Shown: piece after piece, positions 59,226 to 64,000 of the stretch
Numbering within the stretch: position 1 is the first letter of the stretch
Layout of the letters: every line of letters starts with the position of its first letter
DNA from: Candidatus Omnitrophota bacterium
Lineage (GTDB): Bacteria; Omnitrophota; Omnitrophia; Omnitrophales; Aquincolibacteriaceae
Direction: 5' to 3'
DNA: 64,000 bases
NCBI GenBank assembly: GCA_016196565.1
Contig: JACPXK010000091.1
Location: 1 to 64,000 of the forward strand
Made by a program: the position numbers and the translations under genes
Notes under the pieces: generated by a model
Database searches by the model: none
Told to the model about the DNA's origin: nothing
Seen by the model: the letters and a program-made list of their open reading frames with translations, nothing else

Positions 59226-60233
59226 ATGAAAACATTCCCAAAAAAATTCGAAGAAAATCTTAAACAGCAAAAGTTAATTCTTCCGCGCGAAAAAGTTTTT
59301 ATCGCGGTTTCCGGCGGTCCGGATTCCGTCGCGCTTTTTCATCTCCTTCACGGGCTGGAAAATAAAAAATGGAAATTGAAGCTCGGAATTTTACATTTCA
59401 ATCATCAAATGCGCGGCCGGCATTCCGATCGTGACGAAGCATTTGTCCGCAAGCTTGCTAAAAAATTTAAAGTGCCTTTTATTTCCGGACGCCAAAAAGT
59501 TTCGCTTCGCGCCGCCGAAGAATCGGAATCATTGGAAGAAGCCGCGCGGAATTTGCGTTATGATTTTTTTAAAAAATCAGCTCTGCGTTTCAAAATCAAA
59601 AAAATTGTTTTAGGCCACACAATGGACGACCAGGCTGAAACCGTTTTAATGCGTGTCTTGCAGGGAACCGGTCTGCGGGGGCTGGCGGGCATTCGTCCTT
59701 GCCTTCAGGGCGGGAAAGTTGTTTTTGTGCGGCCGCTTCTTGATTTTTCCAAAAAAGAAATTCTGGCTTATCTTCGTTTCCATAAAATTTTTTATCAGAA
59801 GGATGAAAGCAATCAATCCCCGCGGTTTTTAAGAAATAGAATCCGCCGGAAACTTTTGCCCATGCTGGGCAGGGAATTTAATCCTCGTGTCATGCAAGCC
59901 CTGGCAAGAATCCCTCCTATTGTCAGTGAAGAGATCGAGATTTTAGAAAACCTCGCTGAAGAAACCTGGAGGAGAACCTTCAAAACAGCAACCAGATTGC
60001 AGGTGGAATTGCGGCGCATGCGTTTTTTAAAGGCTCCGGCCCCTTTGCAATTCCGTATGATTGAAAAAGCGCTTAAACGGCTCGACCCTAAAAGCGGCGT
60101 GAATTTTGAAACTTGGCAAAGATTGAAGCCTAATCTCGTCCGCTCCCGCTTCCGGCATTCCTTCCCCCGGGATATTGATTTTTCTCTAACCCCTCAGAGG
60201 GTCTTGATTTACAAAAAATCCGCCCGGTCATAA
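59226..60233 (+). CDS. tilS: tRNA(Ile)-lysidine synthase
   Basis: The 335-residue protein has the PP-loop SGGPDSVALFHLL and the HFNHQMRGRHSDRDEAFV and LGHTMDDQAETVLMR segments. TilS changes C34 of tRNA-Ile(CAU) to lysidine so that it reads AUA. The protein is of the short type, ending soon after the middle domain. It stands 130 bases after a CAT tRNA. It is probably transcribed with ftsH, whose own promoter may lie at 60240-60269. Confidence 0.94.
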   Translation: MKTFPKKFEENLKQQKLILPREKVFIAVSGGPDSVALFHLLHGLENKKWKLKLGILHFNHQMRGRHSDRDEAFVRKLAKKFKVPFISGRQKVSLRAAEESESLEEAARNLRYDFFKKSALRFKIKKIVLGHTMDDQAETVLMRVLQGTGLRGLAGIRPCLQGGKVVFVRPLLDFSKKEILAYLRFHKIFYQKDESNQSPRFLRNRIRRKLLPMLGREFNPRVMQALARIPPIVSEEIEILENLAEETWRRTFKTATRLQVELRRMRFLKAPAPLQFRMIEKALKRLDPKSGVNFETWQRLKPNLVRSRFRHSFPRDIDFSLTPQRVLIYKKSARS

Positions 60234-60239
60234 AGGCAT

Positions 60240-60269
60240 TTGCTATCCGAGGGGGTGGCGTGATACACT
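60240..60269 (+). promoter_or_regulatory. Possible promoter of ftsH
   Basis: TTGCTA (60240-60245) and TACACT (60264-60269) are separated by 18 nt, 49 nt before the ftsH ATG. Confidence 0.45.
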
Positions 60270-60317
60270 ATGGCCTTTCTTCGGCATCCTATATCCCAAG
60301 CGAGGTAAGTTAAGGTA

Positions 60318-62276
60318 ATGAATGAGGTTAAGAAGAATCGAACGCAGTCCGGCGGAGGAAAATCCGGCCGTCCCCCCAAAAAAAATGACGGGGATGCGGA
60401 AAGAAATCGCCTTATTGCGCTTTTTTTAATCCCCCTGCTTTTTTTCATCATCCTTCAGCTTTTTGTTTTCCCCAATTTGGACATACGCCAGATTTCCTAT
60501 TCGGAGTTTTTCCAGCTGATCAATCAAAATCCCCAAACGCAGGAGATTGTTTCCGCGGAAATGGTGGAAGATATCATTCGCGGCAAATTCAAATCCGGCG
60601 CTTATTTTCAAGTCCATGTTCCGGCCAATGACCCGGATCTTATTCCTCTGCTTCGAAAAAATGTTCCCCAATTCACCGTCAATCCGCCTCAGGTATTTTG
60701 GCGCAATCTGGTTTATTCCGTGCTGCCGGTCCTTCTCCTGATCGGATTTTTCTGGTTTTTTGTTTATCGCGGGGTTCAGCAGGGCGGCGGCAAGATTTTT
60801 TCTTTCGGAAAATCCCGCGCCAAACTTTCCGGCGATGAAAAAAAGAAAATTACTTTTGAAGACGTGGCGGGAGTTGAAGAAGCCAAAGAAGAACTTCAGG
60901 AAATCATCGAATTTTTGAAAGAACCTCAAAAATTTCAAAAACTCGGCGGGCGCATTCCTAAAGGAGTTTTGCTCATGGGGCCTCCGGGAACCGGCAAAAC
61001 ACTTTTGGCCAAAGCGGTGGCCGGCGAAGCCGATGTTCCTTTTTACTCCATCAGCGGCTCTGATTTCGTGGAAATGTTTGTCGGTGTCGGTGCGGCCCGC
61101 GTGCGCGATCTTTTTGAGCAGGGAAAACGCGCGGCAAAAACAAGCGGCCGCGGGGCTATTTTATTCATCGATGAAATCGATGCGGTAGGCCGTCAGCGTT
61201 TTGCCTGTATCGGCGGCGGTCATGATGAACGCGAACAGACCTTGAACGCCCTTCTTGTAGAAATGGACGGATTTGACACGCAGGCGGGCGTGATTTTGAT
61301 CGGGGCGACCAATCGTCCCGATGTGTTAGACCCGGCCCTTCTTCGTCCCGGCCGTTTTGACCGTCAAGTGGTGATTGACCGGCCGGATATCAAAGGCCGT
61401 GAGGCGATTTTGAAAGTTCACAGCCGCAATGTAAAACTTGATTCTCAATGTGATTTTGCCCGCATTGCCCGTCAAACCTCCGGATTTTCCGGAGCGGATC
61501 TAGCGAATCTTGTCAATGAAGGAGCGCTTCTTGCTGCAAGGCGCGGCAAAACGGCTGTCACCCAAAGCGAACTCGAAGAATCCATCGAACGGGTCATGGC
61601 GGGGCCGGAAAGAAAAAGCCGCATTATTTCCAAAAAGGAAAAAGAAATTGTGGCGGTGCACGAATCAGGACATGCCCTTTTGACTCTTCTTGTGACAGGA
61701 ATGGCGGATCAACTGCACAAAGTTTCCATTATCCCGCGCGGAACACAGGCCTTGGGCTACACCCTTCATCTTCCCCTGGAAGACCGTTATCTTATTTCTG
61801 AAAAAGAACTTTATGACAAAATCACGGTGCTTTTCGGCGGGCGCGTGGCCGAAGAAGTTATTTTTAATTCCATTACGACCGGCGCGCACAATGACCTTGA
61901 AGTGGCCACCGGCTACGCGCAGCGCATGGTTTGCGAATTTGGCATGAGTAAAAAACTCGGCAATTTGACATTCGGGAAAAAAGACCGCCAGATTTTTCTT
62001 GGACGGGATATGATGCAGGAGAAAGATTATTCCGAAAGCACCTCCGTGATGATTGATGAAGAAGTCCGGCGTATTGCGGATACCTGCTATCAAAGAGCCA
62101 CCGAACTTTTAAAAACCAATCAAGATAAACTCCGCAAACTTGCCGACCGCCTTATCGAGAAAGAAGTTCTCGATTCCGAAGAAATCAAAACCCTCGTCGG
62201 TTTGAACATTCCTGTACCCGCGGAAGTAAAATCCACCGAGCGCGCAGGAGGCGTGCCGAGCCCGGACTTGCCATGA
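60318..62276 (+). CDS. ftsH: ATP-dependent zinc metalloprotease FtsH
   Basis: The 652-residue protein has a basic N-terminal tail of about 30 residues, two membrane helices (about 34-52 and 134-154), the AAA domain with GPPGTGKT (about residue 220) and [12 protein letters not shown], the second region of homology, and the zinc site VHESGH (near residue 447). It degrades membrane and short-lived cytoplasmic proteins. The stop overlaps folP at ATGA. Confidence 0.96.
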   Translation: MNEVKKNRTQSGGGKSGRPPKKNDGDAERNRLIALFLIPLLFFIILQLFVFPNLDIRQISYSEFFQLINQNPQTQEIVSAEMVEDIIRGKFKSGAYFQVHVPANDPDLIPLLRKNVPQFTVNPPQVFWRNLVYSVLPVLLLIGFFWFFVYRGVQQGGGKIFSFGKSRAKLSGDEKKKITFEDVAGVEEAKEELQEIIEFLKEPQKFQKLGGRIPKGVLLMGPPGTGKTLLAKAVAGEADVPFYSISGSDFVEMFVGVGAARVRDLFEQGKRAAKTSGRGAILFIDEIDAVGRQRFACIGGGHDEREQTLNALLVEMDGFDTQAGVILIGATNRPDVLDPALLRPGRFDRQVVIDRPDIKGREAILKVHSRNVKLDSQCDFARIARQTSGFSGADLANLVNEGALLAARRGKTAVTQSELEESIERVMAGPERKSRIISKKEKEIVAVHESGHALLTLLVTGMADQLHKVSIIPRGTQALGYTLHLPLEDRYLISEKELYDKITVLFGGRVAEEVIFNSITTGAHNDLEVATGYAQRMVCEFGMSKKLGNLTFGKKDRQIFLGRDMMQEKDYSESTSVMIDEEVRRIADTCYQRATELLKTNQDKLRKLADRLIEKEVLDSEEIKTLVGLNIPVPAEVKSTERAGGVPSPDLP

Positions 62277-63124
62277 TTTGGCGCATTAAAACCCGAAAAA
62301 TCTCTTTTCCTCATACCCTGGTTGTCGGAATCCTAAATGTTACCCCTGATTCTTTTTCTGACGGAGGGAAATTTTTTAATCCTGAAAAAGCCGTGCAGCA
62401 TGCCCTGCAGCTCGAAAAAGAAGGGGCGGATATTCTGGATCTCGGCGGAGAATCGACGCGGCCCGGCGCCGAAACTATTGAAACCGGAGAAGAGTTAAAA
62501 AGAATTCTTCCCATCTTGCAGGCCCTTAAGAATAAAATTCAAATTCCAATTTCCGTGGACACCACCAAACCCGAAGTGGCCCGCATTTGTTTGGAAGAAG
62601 GCGCGGAAATTATCAATGATGTGAGCGGCCTTAAAGATTCCGGCCAGGCGATGGCGGAAGTGATTCGCGACAGCGGGGCCGGGCTTATTTTGATGCACCG
62701 GCGGGGGAATCCTCAAACCATGCAATCCTTGGCGCGTTATTATGATGTGGTCCAGCAAGTGATCGGCGAACTCCGGGAAAGCGTGGATTCGGCGCTGGCC
62801 GCAGGGATTGAAGCAAAACAATTGGTGATTGATCCGGGTCTCGGCTTTGCCAAAACCGCGGAACAAAATTTCGAAATTCTTTCCCAGCTTGAACGTTTTC
62901 ATGAGCTCGGCCTTCCCGTGATGCTCGGCCCCTCGCGCAAAACATTTATCGGGAAAGTTACGGGACGTGAAGCCGAAGACCGTGATTACGGTACTGCGGC
63001 CGTTGCCGCTTATGCCGTTATGAAACAGATTCAACTCATTCGGGTGCACGCGCCGGCTGCCACACGCGACGTTATTCGAACCCTCGAAGCCATTAAGGGA
63101 GCACAGCATGTCGGGACATTCTAA
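62273..63124 (+). CDS. folP: Dihydropteroate synthase
   Basis: The 283-residue TIM-barrel protein has [14 protein letters not shown], the [11 protein letters not shown] loop, [21 protein letters not shown] and the final [11 protein letters not shown]. It joins the pterin pyrophosphate made by FolK with p-aminobenzoate. It overlaps ftsH by 4 nt and yebC by 17 nt. Confidence 0.95.
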   Translation: MIWRIKTRKISFPHTLVVGILNVTPDSFSDGGKFFNPEKAVQHALQLEKEGADILDLGGESTRPGAETIETGEELKRILPILQALKNKIQIPISVDTTKPEVARICLEEGAEIINDVSGLKDSGQAMAEVIRDSGAGLILMHRRGNPQTMQSLARYYDVVQQVIGELRESVDSALAAGIEAKQLVIDPGLGFAKTAEQNFEILSQLERFHELGLPVMLGPSRKTFIGKVTGREAEDRDYGTAAVAAYAVMKQIQLIRVHAPAATRDVIRTLEAIKGAQHVGTF

Positions 63125-63854
63125 GTGGGCCAGTATTAAGCATAAAAAGGCCGCGGCGGATTCCAAACGCGGAAAGATTTTTACCAAACTGATCCGTGAG
63201 CTTACGGTGGCCGCGAAAATGGGTGGCGGAGATCCCAATACCAATCCAAGGCTTCGTACCATTATCGATACGGCCAAAGATGCCAATATGCCGGCCGATA
63301 ATATAGAACGGGCCATTAAAAAGGGAACCGGCGAACTTGAAGGTGTTACTTACGAAGAAGTGGCCTATGAAGGATACGGCCCGCAAGGCGCGGCGCTTTT
63401 GGTTCATTGTTTGACGGACAATAAAAACCGTACGGCTGCGGAAATCCGCAGTATTTTCAGCAAAGCCAACGGGGCCATGGCGGGTCAAGGTTCTGTCGCC
63501 TGGCTGTTTGAAAAAAAGGGTTTGATTGTGGTAGATGCTTCCAAAACGACCGAGGATAAACTGATGGAAATTGCGCTTTCCGCCGGCGCGGAAGATTTAT
63601 CCCAGTCCGGAACTCATTTTGAAGTAACTACGGCGCCGCACGATTTCGAGGCGGTGCGCGAAGCCGTTAAAAAAGCCGGAATTGCTATGGAATCTTCCCA
63701 GGTTACCATGATTCCTAAAAATCTGGTGCCGGTTTCAGCCGAATCCGCGCGCACGGTGCTCAAGCTGATCGAGGCCTTGGAAGATCATGATGATGTTCAA
63801 AATGTTTACACCAACTGCGATATTCCTGATGAGGTCGTCAAGGAGATGGGATGA
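63108..63854 (+). CDS. yebC: YebC/PmpR-family regulatory protein
   Basis: The 248-residue protein starts [16 protein letters not shown], the family hallmark, and contains [15 protein letters not shown] and [22 protein letters not shown]. Members bind DNA or help ribosomes at proline-rich stretches. It stands before ruvC, as often in bacteria, with a 4-nt overlap. Confidence 0.96.
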   Translation: MSGHSKWASIKHKKAAADSKRGKIFTKLIRELTVAAKMGGGDPNTNPRLRTIIDTAKDANMPADNIERAIKKGTGELEGVTYEEVAYEGYGPQGAALLVHCLTDNKNRTAAEIRSIFSKANGAMAGQGSVAWLFEKKGLIVVDASKTTEDKLMEIALSAGAEDLSQSGTHFEVTTAPHDFEAVREAVKKAGIAMESSQVTMIPKNLVPVSAESARTVLKLIEALEDHDDVQNVYTNCDIPDEVVKEMG

Positions 63855-64000
63855 TCATCTTGGGGGTTGATCCGGGGACTCAAAGAACGGGGGCCGGGTT
63901 GATCAAAAAAACCGGCGCCGGTTATGAGCTCATTCATGCCGATGTCATTCAAATCAAGCCGTCGCTTCCTCGAGCGCAAAAACTTTTACAGATTTACCAA
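63851..64000 (+). CDS. ruvC: Holliday junction resolvase RuvC (5' part)
   Basis: The first 50 residues are present: [18 protein letters not shown] carries the first catalytic Asp, followed by the KLLQIYQ segment at the window edge. RuvC cuts Holliday junctions in recombination. It overlaps yebC at ATGA. The rest lies beyond the window. Confidence 0.93.
   Translation, partial: MIILGVDPGTQRTGAGLIKKTGAGYELIHADVIQIKPSLPRAQKLLQIYQ

Overview
The window reads as one contig of a Gram-negative, moderate-GC, gene-dense bacterium. Outer-membrane genes support this: an LpxL-type acyltransferase, HldD-type heptose epimerase, LptF/LptG-type permease, an outer-membrane beta-barrel, a small lipoprotein and PilT. 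Four small exported proteins of the TIGR04073 ('exosortase-associated') type, plus many GGNNCCTGGNNCC palindromes, suggest a member of Omnitrophota or a relative in the PVC sphere. That placement is inference; no rRNA or marker tree is available here. No rRNA, CRISPR array, prophage or complete insertion sequence was found. One tRNA (CAT anticodon) is present.

Layout. 1-457: the 3' end of a group II intron (end of its maturase, domain V, domain VI) lying inside a staphylococcal-nuclease (SNase) gene. 0.6-4.8 kb: cold-shock gene with a long structured leader, a secreted coiled-coil protein, a diguanylate cyclase, a radical SAM protein and small membrane or disordered proteins. 5.0-9.3 kb: Rrf2 regulator and a complete sulfate/thiosulfate ABC importer (binding protein, two permeases, ATPase). 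9.3-12.4 kb: small proteins, two TIGR04073 proteins and an SGNH hydrolase. 12.5-15.8 kb: YceI protein, a bufferin-like RiPP cluster (cysteine-rich precursor, MNIO/DUF692 enzyme, DUF2063 partner) and a PAP2 protein. 16-22 kb: exported and envelope proteins, acyltransferase, SpoU methyltransferase, Maf, a FecR-domain protein and a beta-barrel. 22-30.8 kb: BolA-Grx4, PilT, phosphoesterase, AI-2E-type permease, response regulator plus large hybrid-domain histidine kinase, heptose epimerase. 31-34.5 kb: folate genes (folK, folB) and RNA modification genes (RumA-like, trmB, rluB). 34.4-40.7 kb: PIG-V-like glycosyltransferase, DipZ-like protein, queF, EndoQ, D-aminoacylase. 40.9-43.8 kb: an AT-richer accessory patch with a lipoprotein, a DUF1016-SNase fusion, a membrane protein and a Panacea-type toxin-antitoxin pair. 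43.8-58.9 kb: tpx, TPR, HAD, TIGR04073, fabI, exonuclease, iscS-iscA-Hsp70-like-ppc, LptF/G-like, HAD, a second diguanylate cyclase, ilvD. 59.0-64.0 kb: tRNA, tilS, ftsH, folP, yebC and the start of ruvC.

The most unusual signal is the palindromic repeat family. At least 13 loci carry it. Most are intergenic and terminator-like, but three lie in frame within the first codons of exported-protein genes (5572, 10771, 39035) and encode part of the signal peptide, much as Rickettsia palindromic elements enter reading frames. Other items worth a second look are the intron-split nuclease and its intact paralogue, the bufferin-like cluster, a candidate PanA toxin-antitoxin pair, a 14-bp stem that would cover the ribosome binding site of one TIGR04073 gene, and several promoters whose -10 box sits directly before the start codon. 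Many short overlaps (ATGA) show tight operons: folB-folK, RumA-like/trmB/rluB, iscS-iscA and ftsH-folP-yebC-ruvC.
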